This document shows positions 9,524 to 21,606 of a stretch of 64,000 nucleotides of DNA, in pieces. Origin of the DNA: Lingula anatina. Lineage: Eukaryota > Brachiopoda > Lingulata > Lingulida > Lingulidae. The stretch lies in the NCBI RefSeq assembly GCF_001039355.2, contig NW_019775619.1:12413-76412 (forward strand), in the 5' to 3' direction. Positions within the stretch are counted from its first letter, which is position 1; the number at the start of each line of letters is the position of its first letter. Both the position numbers and the translations under genes were made by a program. Below the pieces are notes generated by a model. The model ran no database searches. It was not told the origin of the DNA and saw only the letters and a list, made by a program, of their open reading frames with translations.

Positions 9524-9845
9524 TGAAATGCCCCAACTGAAGTTATCCTTGTTCATAACATGTCATGTGATCTGATGTCATCATTCATAAAACTGACCAA
9601 TCAGAGGTTCCGGGTTGAGGTTACTATCATAAGGGACCAATCAATTAAGTTGTTTCATTCCAAGTACAATATTGTGTCAGTGGAGTTGACCAATCAGAAA
9701 GCTTTATGATAATTTGAAAGAATGCCTAATTAGAGGCATGGGAAATCTTGGGATAATCAACTGACGTTAATACTAATGAGATTCATACCAAATCAATCTA
9801 TTTTGCATCCCAGAATTTATTTTGTTAGCAATATAGCATAACGTT

Positions 9846-10107
9846 CAGTGGGAGATTTAGGGGGTGTCAGGGGGGTGCTGATCCCCCCTTGGTTTCTGGG
9901 AAAAAATCACACCGATATTCCTCTCTTGATATTAGACTGTTGAAGAGCTGAATCACAGTTCTAAACTGCACCAAATGACACAGTTAGCCCTCCAAATGAA
10001 CCGAACCCCACACCAAGGGGACAAGAGTCGGCTCAGCATCTGTCTGTCATTAAAAAAAAAAAAAAACGGGGCACCCCCCCCTTCAAATAATCCTGGATCT
10101 GCCCATG
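9846..10107 (-). mobile_element. Family B TIR element, copy 1
   Basis: In reverse orientation this copy begins CATGGGCAGATCCAGGATTA at its right end and finishes CCCCCTAAATCTCCCACTG at 9846. The copies at 55652-55868 and 25493-28060 share these ends and the interior TATCGGTGTGATTTTTT. G/C homopolymers lie near both ends. No ORF is conserved. Confidence 0.75.
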
Positions 10108-10256
10108 AAGTTATAAAAGGTCAGCTGGCTTCATGTTTCGAAGTTGTTACTGAATAGGTTAAATGTATGAATTTTTGGAATAATAATAGTAGTATAAAAT
10201 ATAAGAAAGACATACATAGGTACAAACATAGAGAGCCAAAGAGAACTAACAGACCA

Positions 10257-10456
10257 TTCCCACAGATATTTAGATCGATCTATCCCCCTGGGGAGTCTCA
10301 CTAAATTACTGTCACCCTGACCGTCTGTCCCACCTACTAAAAGCTGTAAGGGGGTAATTAACCTTTGCGCGCTCGGCTCCCGGAAGCTGACAGCAATTTA
10401 ACGTGAACCCCAGGGAGTTAGGTCGATCCAGATAGATCGATCTAAATCTGTGGGAA
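10257..10456 (-). mobile_element. Family C TIR element, copy 2
   Basis: A 200-bp element in the opposite orientation to copy 1. Its ends are TTCCCACAGAT and ATCTGTGGGAA, next to the palindrome TAGATCGATCTA. It shares CCCAGGGAGTTAGGTCGATC with the complement of the other copies. Confidence 0.8.
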
Positions 10457-10870
10457 CCCAGTCTAAGTCTTATTTTAAACGTTTGTTTTATATCGTCTGC
10501 AGGAAGGAACTAGCCATCACTCTAGTTTTGTACTTACCCAAGAATCACTCGATGTTGGAACTGAAGATTAAGAAATAAGATTAATCAATTTGATGAACAC
10601 ACACACACACAGCAAGTATATATTTTAAACTGATTTTAGAGCCTAAGCTACCTAACAATGATTGACTTATGATATTAGGTGTTCATCAGATGCTGACATC
10701 CAGTACACGGTGCATTAAAAATGTTCGTTGTTTCAGCTGTGAAAGAAGAAGCAGAAAATTATGCAAAAAAAGTTAAAAAACCATGACTTACATCTTTTAT
10801 TATTGAAAATAAATGAATTTTCTCAGATTATTTTTTTGTTTTATATTATACTGTGATTATAATAAACATC

Positions 10871-12748
10871 CCTGCAGTAAAATATAACAAAGCAGTTTTT
10901 TTCTGATTATGTTGAAATATACTTCTGGATGATGTGCGGCAATGGCTCCATCTTTTCGGAAAATTGCGAATTTTACAGATACATTTTTTCAAAGTCATAA
11001 ATTCTTAAAATGAGAACATTTTTATTATGTGGTAACAACTAAATTTAAAAGCTGGCTATTGTATGCAGCAATATCACCACAAATGCTATAGTAAAATATA
11101 ATTTAATGATTCGAAAACTATCTGAAAAGTTGATAGTTTTTTCCCTAATGAAAATCTCGTTTTTTTCCGAATATTTACAGAGGATTCAAGGGGAGAGGGG
11201 GGGGGGGGTAGAGATCACAATTCACGGGAAATAAGATCATCTCAAATCACAGTGAATAAAACTTTATTCATATGTCACTGATACTGCGAGTTGAAAATCC
11301 TGAAAATCGCGAATAACCGGGTATGATGATAGATAACCAGTGAAAAATGTTCTGTTGAAGACCCGCCTTCGATTGAATTAATTCAGAATTAATTCTCAGA
11401 TGTTTTAAACATCATTCTGAAATGAAAACCTACCGTGTAATCATGTCGAGTGGCACGCGATCAGGTCGTAAGTGCAAGCAGTTTACGTCATTGTCTTTGG
11501 AGAATCGCAAGAAAACTTCTCAATGATGAGGATTAAGTATTTCACAGCTTTCTAATTAACCTCTTGAATTCCTACTAATAGCATAGCCAAGTACTAAAAT
11601 GATACATTAGATCTGCTAGAAACACCCAATCCACTGGCAGAGAAAGCGACAAGTGACATCTGAAGATGGAAGGAAGTCACACCAATCATCAGCATGTCAC
11701 ACAAGTGGCTTTGTTAGTCACAAAAATATATTTTCAAGAGGTTCGCTTTTCACCCAGCCCTGAATATAATTGGCTTCGCGATAGAAAATAACCACAGAAT
11801 TGATGCTGTTCTTTTGTTCCTCTTTGGAACCCCCCTTACAATAATCACGACGCAATCAAGACCGCGTGCAGCACGTTGCCAGACCTTACTTCACCCCTTT
11901 ACTTGAAAACTCCATGAAAACTCCATCGATCGCAAAACGTCAATGAGATGTCCGTAAATCTATTTCACCTTTTTTTCTGTTGCTTACGACATCGGTTCTG
12001 TTTTCGTCGGCTTTTCCTGGAAAGTGACTGTCTCAGTTTGCTAGTGGACACGGTATCTCTAATAAGTTTTCGTGAATTTTGACAAAAGAAAGAACCATAA
12101 GAGAGGACATGAAGTGAAGGCAATGTCTTCTGACTCTTGACCTCCTGATGTTTGCTGAAACATATTTTATTGTCCTCTCCATGACGGGGAGCAACCCAAG
12201 AAAGTATAACTATAAAAGCAAAAAAAAAAAAAAAATGGTCACAAAGCATTTATATTAAAACTGGAACCAGCACCAACTATTTCCCCTACATGTGTGCTAC
12301 ACCATATCTACAAGAAACGATTAAACAGGTTTTTGAATTCAAGTCTTTTCTAACTGGCTTAATTTAAACCCAATAGTCGCCGTAACTATTACAAGAGTGA
12401 ATCAAAAACGAGAAATGTCGAAGTAAAAGGGTGGTTCACAGGTCGATCTTTATTTTGTAAGTTGTTTTGGATGAGGTATTCCTTGGCGGTTAAGAGAAAG
12501 GTGTTGACATTTCCAGGGAGATTCTTTTCCCTGTAAAAGTGTGACGTTCATGGTGTGCTTTTAAAGACACAACAGCGTCTGTCTGGCGGATACCTAGGAT
12601 GTGATGGCTTGGTGTCAAATATGGTCACTTTGGTGGATGGAAACGTCATTAAGCTTTTTTTTTGCAAAAGATTTCAGTGGGATAAGCACTTGACAACATC
12701 ATTTCAAGAAATTTAGAATTAAAAGTCAATTTTGCCAAAACATCTTTG
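10871..12748. other. Stretch without recognisable gene
   Basis: AT-rich sequence with a G-run near 11197-11208 and a poly-A run at 12221-12234. A minus-strand ORF at 11965-12249 (94 codons, basic C-terminus) begins with phenylalanines encoded by the poly-A run and resembles nothing I know. Confidence 0.5.
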
Positions 12749-12749
12749 A

Positions 12750-12797
<48 letters not shown>

Positions 12798-12806
12798 GAG
12801 AGAGAG
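12749..12806 (+). repeat. Compound (GT)n(GA)n microsatellite
   Basis: GT units pass directly into GA units. The same GT-to-GA junction recurs at 33726 and 38137. Confidence 0.95.
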
Positions 12807-13050
12807 ATGTAAAGAAAGAAATTACAAAAATATGACCTCCACTATTACCATACACATAAATCGCATATTCTGTAACACAACATGCAACAAATTGATGACC
12901 AAATTGACCAAAAGAAAGCAGAATGTCATTACTCGTGTGAGTGATAAACCAGTTTTAATGAAAAGTTGTCGGGAAGGCTATATATCTCATTTAACACTGG
13001 TACTGGGCGTCACAGGTATCTTTATTTCACGGCAATAATGAATTGGCTCT

Positions 13051-13234
13051 GATACCCCCCCCCACACACACACACACACATACACACATACACACACACA
13101 CGTAGACACACATACACATACATACACACACACACACAGACACACACACACACACACACACGCATACACACACACACATACACACATACACACAGTACAC
13201 ACACACATACACACACACACAAAGATACACATAG

Positions 13235-13277
<43 letters not shown>

Positions 13278-13316
13278 CATACACACACATACACACACAC
13301 ATACACACATACACAG
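13051..13316 (+). repeat. Long imperfect (CA)n/(CACATA)n array
   Basis: About 265 bases of CA repeats interrupted by TA, GA and GC variants, giving long artefactual reading frames of CV or HT on either strand. Confidence 0.95.
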
Positions 13317-13571
13317 CAATATATCGTTGAGCACATTAGTGTCCGTTTTCTCTGTAAACTGACAGTGAGCGCTAACCATACCTTATATCTAATGCAGTAT
13401 CCTACAGCATATGGTGCTCGTTATTTTCTCTAAAACATGGCCATGTATGGAACATTTCGAACCCATGTACACATACAAAACACACTGTTCAATTTTCACT
13501 TTACCTTGATTTATTCAAATTGATCTGAACTCGATCTAAGTTCTTGGCGTGTGCTGGCGTTAGGAGATGGC

Positions 13572-13615
13572 ATTATTTATTTATTTTTTGTATATATATA
13601 TATATATTTATTTTC

Positions 13616-13701
<86 letters not shown>

Positions 13702-13740
13702 GAAAATAAATAAATACATAAATAAATAAATAAATAAACA
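13572..13740. repeat. (TA)n tract in an AT-rich palindrome
   Basis: A long TA run (about 13618-13698) is bracketed by TTTATTTTCAATTA on the left and TAATTGAAAATAAATAAATA on the right, so the whole stretch can fold on itself. Confidence 0.9.
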
Positions 13741-13997
13741 CAAGAAGTGTGAACCCCTACTCTGAGTTTCACGGACGTACCCATAGGGTTTGCCTTATCA
13801 TCAGGAGGTGTTTATTCTTTAATATATACAGCAAACGGATCTTAAAAAAAAAAAAGATCTTTCTGCAAAAAATCAATAAATAAATGAACATTTCACATAC
13901 TTTTGTAGAGGAACTCCATTTTGCGTCGAATATATTCCCAAGTTCAATCTATTAAACACATCCGGACCATCAAACTTGTCCAATGTTGACTTAGACA

Positions 13998-13998
<1 letters not shown>

Positions 13999-14045
<47 letters not shown>
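13999..14045 (+). repeat. Poly-A tract of 47 bases
   Basis: An uninterrupted A run. It could be the tail of a retrocopy inserted on the plus strand, but I could not identify a body or target duplication. Confidence 0.9.
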
Positions 14046-14046
<1 letters not shown>

Positions 14047-15195
14047 ATGTAGAGCTTTAATTGTCATACTAGAGGTTGTATAATTAACCCTTAAGATGGA
14101 ATGGTATTGTCCTTCGACCTACCTTTGCCTGTGGTGTTTTGATTGGCTTCTTGAGGTATAATTGACATGGACGTGTCCGTTAATATATAAAGCCAAGGTA
14201 CTTTATACTATCGTGGTTAAGCTAATAAACGGCGTTCTGTCGTCGTAAGGCAGTTGTCAGCTGTACCAATTTTTATCAAGAGGAGCTCGGGAATGTTGCT
14301 TATCGCCATACCAGTTTGTCGCTGTGTTCGAAAGTCTAAACTTTAATTTTTCCGAAGACAATATAGACCCATAACCAAGTCTGTGTCTGAGTCGCGTAGC
14401 TAAGCGCTCATTGGATTCCTTATGTTACGAAGAGACTGGACCTATAAAGCAATAGAGTTGTTATTTATAACAGTACCATTTCATGATCAGTTAGAAATCT
14501 TGAAGAGGCTTCACGTTCACATGTGATGGCAGACGTAAGAGATATCTCCTGAATTTCGGAACGAAAAGATGAAATATCGACTTTTTTACGGGGACGTCCA
14601 ATTCGGTTAGCAATAAGATATCGGTGAACCTGTATTGCTTTCTACCCCTGACATTGCATCAACACATTGGGAAATCATCAGACGACAGCTACTGCCATTG
14701 ACACAGAAAAAAAGCGCATTAACTGTGATCTCTTCTGTTGCAGAGGAGAGCACCTTGCTGTAAACATTGGCCTATTTGCCGTAGATGAAGATCTGTATAT
14801 AATTCCACACTGTTGGAACGCTTTCATACAAGGACGTTTTTTCCGCAGACGTCAAACAGCTACGCTATAGAGATCTTGTGCAGGCGGCATATAGCACAGG
14901 TTAGTAAGAAGACGTTAGAAGTAATCATTGATAAGAATAAATGTACAGCTTGTTATTAATATTGCCAATTGCAAGCTCTTTTGTGTAACACAAACTGCGA
15001 CTCGGTATGGTGGCTGTTTTATTGTGCGCTACGAGCCGAGGCAGCAATAAGATAAAGTTGCTAAGGACTGAGAGAAGATGGTAAACAAGACCAAAGAAGC
15101 TCCATCGATTTCTCTGCATATCGCTTTCTTCAATCACAAGAACTTTTTGTTTGCTGTCTCCCACCTTCAGTGAGTCGATTCTAGACCAGTCTTAT
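14046..15195. other. Stretch without recognisable gene
   Basis: A TATATAAAGC box lies at about 14183, but no convincing exon follows. An open frame of 67 codons at 14667-14870 is unrecognised. Confidence 0.4.
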
Positions 15196-15197
15196 TG

Positions 15198-15260
<63 letters not shown>

Positions 15261-15262
15261 TA
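15196..15262 (+). repeat. (TTTA)n microsatellite
   Basis: About 16 TTTA units. Confidence 0.95.
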
Positions 15263-15731
15263 TGAACAGCTGTCAAAGGCTCATAATTATCCAAGAATTA
15301 CAATCAAACGTCATTTTGTTTCCAGTTCGTTCTAAATATGATTTCGTACAGCCCCTATAATAAACTGCCCTAGGATGGTGGTCCACTGTAAGTCGGTTCG
15401 TAAAAAACTTTTCAGCTAGCATTGTGAACGTTATCTTCAATTTTCCATTGCCACTGGACCAAATTTGGGATTTCATGAGTAGGCTGTAATGGCTTTTTCA
15501 TTTTATTAAGTTTATTTTGTTGACTGATCAACAGGAAGGTAAGGTATATTATGAATGTTGAATATTTAACTAAATTATTTTATTGTTTTTATGGCCAAAG
15601 TGTCTGTTTTATACCTATACTTATAATAACATATATATATATTTTTATACATTTGATGTTTATTAGTAGAAAGCCTTTTTGTCAGTAAGTCGCCAAACGG
15701 GAGACAGACCATTTCAGTTTTTTATATATTT

Positions 15732-15739
15732 TTATTATT

Positions 15740-15798
<59 letters not shown>

Positions 15799-15801
15799 TT
15801 T
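15732..15801 (+). repeat. (TTTA)n microsatellite
   Basis: About 17 TTTA units. Confidence 0.95.
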
Positions 15802-17613
15802 GTACATTGAGTACCCTATTATACAAAAAGATAATGCAGTGAGAGTATTTGGAATTTTCTCAGCCAACTCATCTCCCTGTGATTGGTACAATAGGATTAC
15901 TACTTGAATCATTGATTTTTTTTACTGGCAGCAACACTTACCAGTGTCTTTGTGATGAAATTTCATTATTTATCATTTGATAAGAATAATTTTGAAAACC
16001 ATACTAATAGCGACTGGTTTCCCTACCCTTTAGCATCTTATTTAAGCATGTAGCCTACTTTTATCCTTAATATGTAGGACTCCGGTAACAGTTCTCTGGC
16101 AAGGCAATTAGTTTAGTGGTTTTCTTATGGGCAATTTGTCTCTTGCTGCCAGAGAGTAATTAGGTTTATTTTCACCATATCTCGCCCTAGGCTTGGAATC
16201 TGTACCGATACTGTAGTCATAAACGGTGAATCGGCATTAGAACAGCGTGCGCGAGCTCGGTTTCACTTGCATATGCACACGTGCAAAGAAGGAAGATTCA
16301 CACTCTTAGAACATGACTTGGTGCGAACCAGGATCGGCCTCTTGTTATAATTGTTTGTTTCAGAACATGTGTAGGAAAAAAATCGAATTGATTAATTGAA
16401 GAGTAAACAACTATAGTTTATGTACTTATATGTAATAAGTCTATATGAAATATGTACCGGTATTTGTTTTCTTTTCTTTTCCGGGATAACCGCATTTTCA
16501 AAGGTGTGAAAACGATTGATGTCGCTTCTATCTAGAGATCATATGCGTTATGACGTGTGACTTAAGCATAGGTCTCAGCCATCTCCAAAGTTGACATATT
16601 TTAACTGAAATAATACTAACAGGTGTTCTATCAGCTTGGAATGATAAAATCTAAAACGTTTCATGTGATCCTGGGTTGTAGTAAGATCCCCGATCACCTA
16701 AGTGTAAACGGTTGGTTTTGTCAAATGGTTCATTATGCCCAATTTATTTTTCTGTACTACATGTCACCTCTTACGATTGTGTAATTTAAAGGACGGACGG
16801 TTGTACAGCCTTGTGAACCAGGCCCGTGTCTAAACCACGGCACAAGTATCTGTGTAGACGGGCGTTATAAGGATAAATATATATAGCTTTCAATTCAGCT
16901 TGATACGCAGTCGGTTGCTTTCTCACTTTAACACGATTACGGACTGGACGGGGTGAGAGATTTAGAATACCAAGGGGAAAGACAGACGTAACACGATTTG
17001 AAAGATGCTACACACCAAGAAAGCTTTTTTTTTTCAATTTTATCAGGAACTAAGGCTGCAATTTGAGATAAATATCCATTCCTCTCGCTTCTGATTATCC
17101 AAATTTAAATTGTATATGGTCGACGTAAATTTCCAAGGAATGACTTCCAATCATCTGGATCTATTTAATTTTTGTCTCTGCATGAGGTAATGCAATCAGC
17201 ACTCCTGGGGCAATTTATATATCATTTGTAATGTAGTTATCACATTGGGATTATAGAAGACAGGATGTACGTCTAGATCATATAGAAATATACACACATT
17301 TGTTGTGTTAAAACAAGCTATTTACATGACGATGTTCACTGTTCAAAGAAGTAAGAGAACACTAAAAAGAACGTTTTTATATTGGATTATATTTTGTCGA
17401 CAAAACCTTGTCTTGTGATGACCCAGCTCATAGAACAAAAAAAAAAGCAATGACGAAATATATTGCTCAATAAAGATGCCATTGACTATACGATGTTCAT
17501 CTCGCTTTTTTCTGTGACAGAAGACTATTAAGGTTTCAGATTGAACTAATGTTGTCTCAGACTTGGGACGAGCAGTATGTGAGAAGCATAAAAGGAAAAA
17601 ATGAGTCCAGGTA
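15802..17613. other. Mostly featureless stretch with one EGF-like fragment
   Basis: No gene can be drawn. One short plus-strand frame at 16809-16884 resembles the start of an EGF-like domain and is listed separately. Confidence 0.4.
16809..16884 (+). other. Possible EGF-like domain fragment
   Basis: After an AG at 16807-16808, the frame CCT TGT GAA... reads PCEPGPCLNHGTSICVDGRY and meets a stop at 16882-16884. The C-x4-C-L-N-H-G-T spacing is that of the first half of an EGF-like repeat, but the next cysteine is two residues late and the second half is missing. Only a weak polypyrimidine tract precedes it. It may be an exon fragment, a decayed exon or chance. Confidence 0.2.
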
Positions 17614-17784
17614 CAGGCTTGTAGCTAGCAATTTCAAAAGTTTTTTTTTTTTTTTTTTTTGAAAAAAGTTAACCTTTTACAATGAAACCTTCATGCACCT
17701 AGGTATATTTTACCCAGAAGGAACCTTCCCCTCTCTCTTTCTCTCCCCCCCCCCCCCCCCCCCGCCCGCCTGGCTACGGGCCTG
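17614..17784 (+). mobile_element. Family A TIR element, copy 1
   Basis: Ends are CAGGCTTGTAGCTAGC and CTGGCTACGGGCCTG, flanked by AGGTA on both sides (17609-17613 and 17785-17789), a 5-bp target duplication. The interior has poly-T near the left and poly-C near the right, plus ATGCACCTAGGTATATTTTA and CCCAGAAGG blocks shared with copies 2-4. Confidence 0.88.
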
Positions 17785-18521
17785 AGGTACTCTGATCTTC
17801 CTGTCTTCTTACGTCACAGAGGTAGGGGTTATGCTCTAGTGCGTGCGGCATGTCATGGCGGTAGGCACTCAGACTGGCATTAAGAAACAAACAATTCTTG
17901 ATATTAATGCTCTGAAAACTTGTACAAGAGATCGAGGTTCGCAATTACGACGAACATTTCACCGGCTTCTGTCTGCCTTGGACCTGGGCGAACTACAAAG
18001 AAAATAGAATGTAAGGTAGATTTTTCCTCGAACATTTTGGAAAACCGTACAGGGCTTAAATGAGTTTTTATCGATCTCAATCTCTAACCTTGTGAAGATT
18101 GCTATAAATAACGTGCACTAAAAGCCTCTCTCGGATAACCCCCTCTGTCCTTCTTGCTATTTAAGTCCTGTAAGTTACAGATGGCATATTGCACAGTCGT
18201 TGAAGTCGTGAGAGACCGAGTGGACATCTAGTGCTATATCTCTGTGCACGGTTACTTAACCGCTGTCTCTATAAACATGCCTGAAGACGGACACGGCTTA
18301 ATGAAACGCCTCCAGAAAGGCAAAGATGCTATTAACTCTGCTTCACCTTTCTGTGGACATTTAAGTTGTTTTCAATCAGCTATCTCAGCTTCCTTGCAAG
18401 CGTAATAGCCATCCAAATGGAACATTTAGCAGCGGATTATTGCTGTTTCTAAGTCATTGCCAGCCATAACTGCCGCTTGTGTTATTATGAGTGCTTGGTA
18501 AAACGATACACATACACCCCA

Positions 18522-18722
18522 TTCTCATAGATTAGATCGACCTACATTGGATCGACCTAACTCCCTGGGGGTTCACGCTAAATAGCTGTCAGCCGGGCGG
18601 ACACGAAAGTTAATTACCCCTTAAAGCTTGTAGTAGGCGGGGACGGACACTTAAGGGGGATTATCTGACAGTAATCTAGTGAGACTCCCCGCGGTGATAG
18701 ATCGATCTAAAAGTTGTGAGAA
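18522..18722 (+). mobile_element. Family C TIR element, copy 3
   Basis: A 201-bp copy, same orientation and nearly the same sequence as copy 1, including GTCAGCCGGGCGGACACGAA and GAGACTCCCCGCGG. Ends TTCTCATAGATT and AAAAGTTGTGAGAA are slightly diverged. Confidence 0.8.
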
Positions 18723-18916
18723 CAGAGCCATAGACGGTATTTAGAGGCGACAGGAGACTTTCTCGCAAGGTTTATCCGAGACCAAAGAACTCACGGTCGT
18801 GTGTCAGATAACCACTAAACTAGAAATGGCTCTTAGGCAAGCATATAAAGGTGTCAATTCAATGAGAATCTAGATGTCTTACATTTTGATAAAGTCTCTG
18901 GAACAAGTTATGATAA

Positions 18917-18918
<2 letters not shown>

Positions 18919-18966
<48 letters not shown>
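18919..18966 (+). repeat. (CT)n microsatellite
   Basis: About 24 CT units. Confidence 0.95.
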
Positions 18967-18968
<2 letters not shown>

Positions 18969-19573
18969 GTAATGGTCCGAGGATTCCCTGTATATTTCAC
19001 ATATCCCCCGTTCTCTTTCTCTTCTCGAGTCCTTTTTATGTGCTAAAACACAGTAGTTAAGGGTACAAAACGACTTAAACGAAAACAAGATTAAGAAAAC
19101 TACTTAGAAGGTAGAGAGCGCTTTTAAAACAATTGCCTTTATCCTGCGATCTTTTATGTCCCCAGGTTACAGAGTGTGACCAACTGGAAACCTTTAAAAG
19201 GGATGAAGTCTCTTAGACGCACTTTCGTCACTTTACAATAAAAGGGTTACACACCCGAAACACCCAGCTCTACTTTCTATGGTGATGCTTATCCGAAAGT
19301 GCAAAATTTTCAATTAAAACGCATCACATTCACAGTCAGAAAGCGAAAATTGAGTCAAAATACGATAGTGTCGCCATCTTTTGTTTCTAGAAAATCTACT
19401 TAAAGCAAACGGTCTGAACACTATGTGCTGGCCTATATTGTTGATTATTTACAACTGACTGAATCAAATCCATCAAAACATTAATATATATAGACAAACG
19501 TCTTGGAGTCTACGTTAGCGTTCGGTACGTACTGCAGGTCATTTGATGGTGCAGGCTGCAGCCTAACCGGGAG

Positions 19574-19602
19574 GGGGGGGGGTGGAGGGGGGGTCACTGC
19601 TC
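19574..19602 (+). repeat. G-rich tract
   Basis: Several G runs separated by TGGA. A similar G-rich stretch lies at 19831-19869. Confidence 0.85.
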
Positions 19603-19722
19603 ATAACTCCTAAAACGCAAATGATTAGCGTCGAGTATACATGTATTTTTATACTTTAATTTTTGTTACTTGTAGTAGTTAGAGAACCTTAAGTTGAAGG
19701 GCATTCCTGTGCTAAAAAAATG

Positions 19723-19723
<1 letters not shown>

Positions 19724-19758
<35 letters not shown>

Positions 19759-19769
19759 CATTATTATTA
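19724..19769 (+). repeat. (TTA)n microsatellite
   Basis: Tandem TTA units with one TCA interruption. Confidence 0.95.
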
Positions 19770-20372
19770 TACCCGTACTGAAACGTGCTGTCAAATGTCA
19801 TCGGGTTGTAGCCGGTATTTTTCTTTTTTTGGGGGGAGGGGAGTGGTGGGGGTAAGGGGGGTAGGGGGGATAGAATAGTGCATAATAACCTCTTTCCACA
19901 TCACACACTCACACACACATATACAAACACACATATTTCTCACTGTGAGGTCCCCAATACTATATTATTTCTACATTAGCTAAAAGTACGTGCCACGAAT
20001 TTTAAGAATAGAAAATGCGGGCCTGTCGCTTGCAGCTTTGTTATTTAAAGACATAAAGTAGGTCAGACTTGTCTTTTAAACTATGACGCGTTGAAAGCGT
20101 GCATAACGACGCCTGTGCTTGTATCACCCGGAACGCGCGTTCACGCAGAACACGAAAATTGCCTTTTAATTTCAAGGGCGCATCTAACATACAGTGTGTA
20201 TATTGCTGCAAGGCGTCTGTACCTCCAGAGTTTTCCCTCGAGCCAGACGTGGGAAGCAACAGCAGTAGGAAGTAGAGTGATGTCGTTACCCGGGGTAAGC
20301 CGCTTGGTTATCATGTAGCTACAATACCTAGTTAGTAGTGCGTCAGACCGTATCATCAACTATGACATACTG

Positions 20373-20567
20373 CAGGCCCGTAGCCAGCAATTTCANNNNN
20401 NNNNNNNNNNNNNNNNNNNNNNNNNNNGGGGTGGCTCTTTTTCTGAAAAAGTGGACCTTTTCCCATAAAAACTTCATGTACCTAGATCAAATTTTACCAG
20501 AGTGGACCTTTTCCCAGAAAAGGAGCGGTTCTTTCGAACCCCGCGAACCCCCCTGGCTACGGACCTG
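20373..20567 (+). mobile_element. Family A TIR element, copy 2 (with assembly gap)
   Basis: Ends CAGGCCCGTAGCCAGC and CTGGCTACGGACCTG, flanked on both sides by TACTG (20368-20372 and 20568-20572). The interior shares CATGTACCTAGATCAAATTT and TCTTTCGAACCCC. An N run occupies the poly-G position. Confidence 0.9.
20396..20427. other. Assembly gap (N)
   Basis: N run inside family A copy 2, immediately before a GGGG stretch, so probably an unresolved G homopolymer. Confidence 0.95.
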
Positions 20568-21383
20568 TACTGTATATACTTACTTAGTCAAACCTACAAC
20601 AATAGCTTCTCCAAGGAATATTGGAGTTGTTACAATTTGAGTGTAGACGCTGTTTGACGACACGAGGTAAGACTTGGACCCCCCAAGAACCCAAAGAGTT
20701 CTGATGACTTGTCTTTGTATACTGCGCTGTGTATGGCTATAGCATGCTCTATTTCTATCATGGTCACGTGTCACATATTTTTCATTTGACTGAGGTCACT
20801 GATGCCCCTGTCTCCATCTGTCATTATAAGAAAAAGATTGCACTTTGGTGCGTCACTAATTAAAAAAGGCGCATCACGTTGTAGCATCGATGACGTAAAG
20901 GACTGCATTCAACAAAAATGGCCAGATAAGTTATTTCATAAGACAGACTTTATACGATTATCATCTGGCAATGACCATGTTGAAAATATCAGTTCAGTCA
21001 TGAATTGACTTAGGAAGACTTCCGGTCTCAATTAGCTTGAATGATTATAAAGATTGAATTGGATCATTAAATCCTTCATTAATTAGGTACTTCAGTAGAA
21101 ACGTCTCACAGTAAGATGTCGACCGCGTCTAATCGCTTGATCTGAATCATTAATAGCATGGACCCCGATGCTGAAACCGAATGTGTCATATTTAGAAAGC
21201 ACCCCTATCGTTTCAATTAACTCTCTTCAATAAAGACAGCAAATTGTCTGATACTTTTTAACCTGCCGTCAATTACCTAAGCTGTACTGCAGTTCCACTG
21301 AAGCAGTATGTACCCAGCACCCGAGCAGAGCACTTATGTTCAATTAAATGTACCGACTTTATCGTTTTTCCGTGGGGCCGTAG

Positions 21384-21521
21384 CAATAGTACGAAGGTTC
21401 AATGGTCAGAAGGTTCATTGGTCCGAATGTTCACCACAGAACCTTCGGACTAATGAACCCTTGATTAAAAAATCGATGAAAATGTTACCACTTTTCGGAC
21501 CAATGAACCTTCGGACTATTG
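21384..21521. mobile_element. Short TIR element, about 138 bp
   Basis: The left end CAATAGTACGAAGGTTCAAT and right end complement CAATAGTCCGAAGGTTCATT form terminal inverted repeats of about 24 bp. The motif CGAAGGTTCATTGGTCCGAA recurs several times inside on both strands. No coding capacity. Confidence 0.7.
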
Positions 21522-21606
21522 AGACGCCCCCTTTTCCGTTCTCACGTGCCAGTAGCTTGGTTTGTTACTAATGAGCAGAGATGACGTGTCTCATGGGTGG
21601 TCAGCT

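Larger units (their letters stand above)
9524..10870 (+). other. Probable 3' UTR or downstream region of the CAT gene
   Basis: No further coding. GACCAATCA occurs three times (9595, 9635, 9688). Two non-autonomous elements (family B 9846-10107, family C 10257-10456) and an AC tract lie here. AATAAA at 10808-10813 is followed by a T-rich stretch and a second AATAAA is at 10861; either could be the polyadenylation signal if the UTR is that long. Confidence 0.4.

Noticed and set aside
11965-12249. Minus-strand ORF of 94 codons with hydrophobic start and basic C-terminus
   Set aside because: The apparent signal peptide is the translation of a poly-A/T run and the rest matches no family I know; no splice or promoter support.
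12987-13379. Long CV-rich or HT-rich ORFs on the minus strand
   Set aside because: They are translations of the CA/GT repeat with no protein-like composition; the same applies at 37182-37782 and 38840-39122.
14183-14192. TATATAAAGC as a TATA box of a new gene
   Set aside because: No exon, donor or conserved frame follows within a reasonable distance, and such words are frequent in AT-rich DNA.
18278-18409. Short ORF MPEDGHGLMKRL... of 43 codons
   Set aside because: No splice signal or family support; length is within chance.
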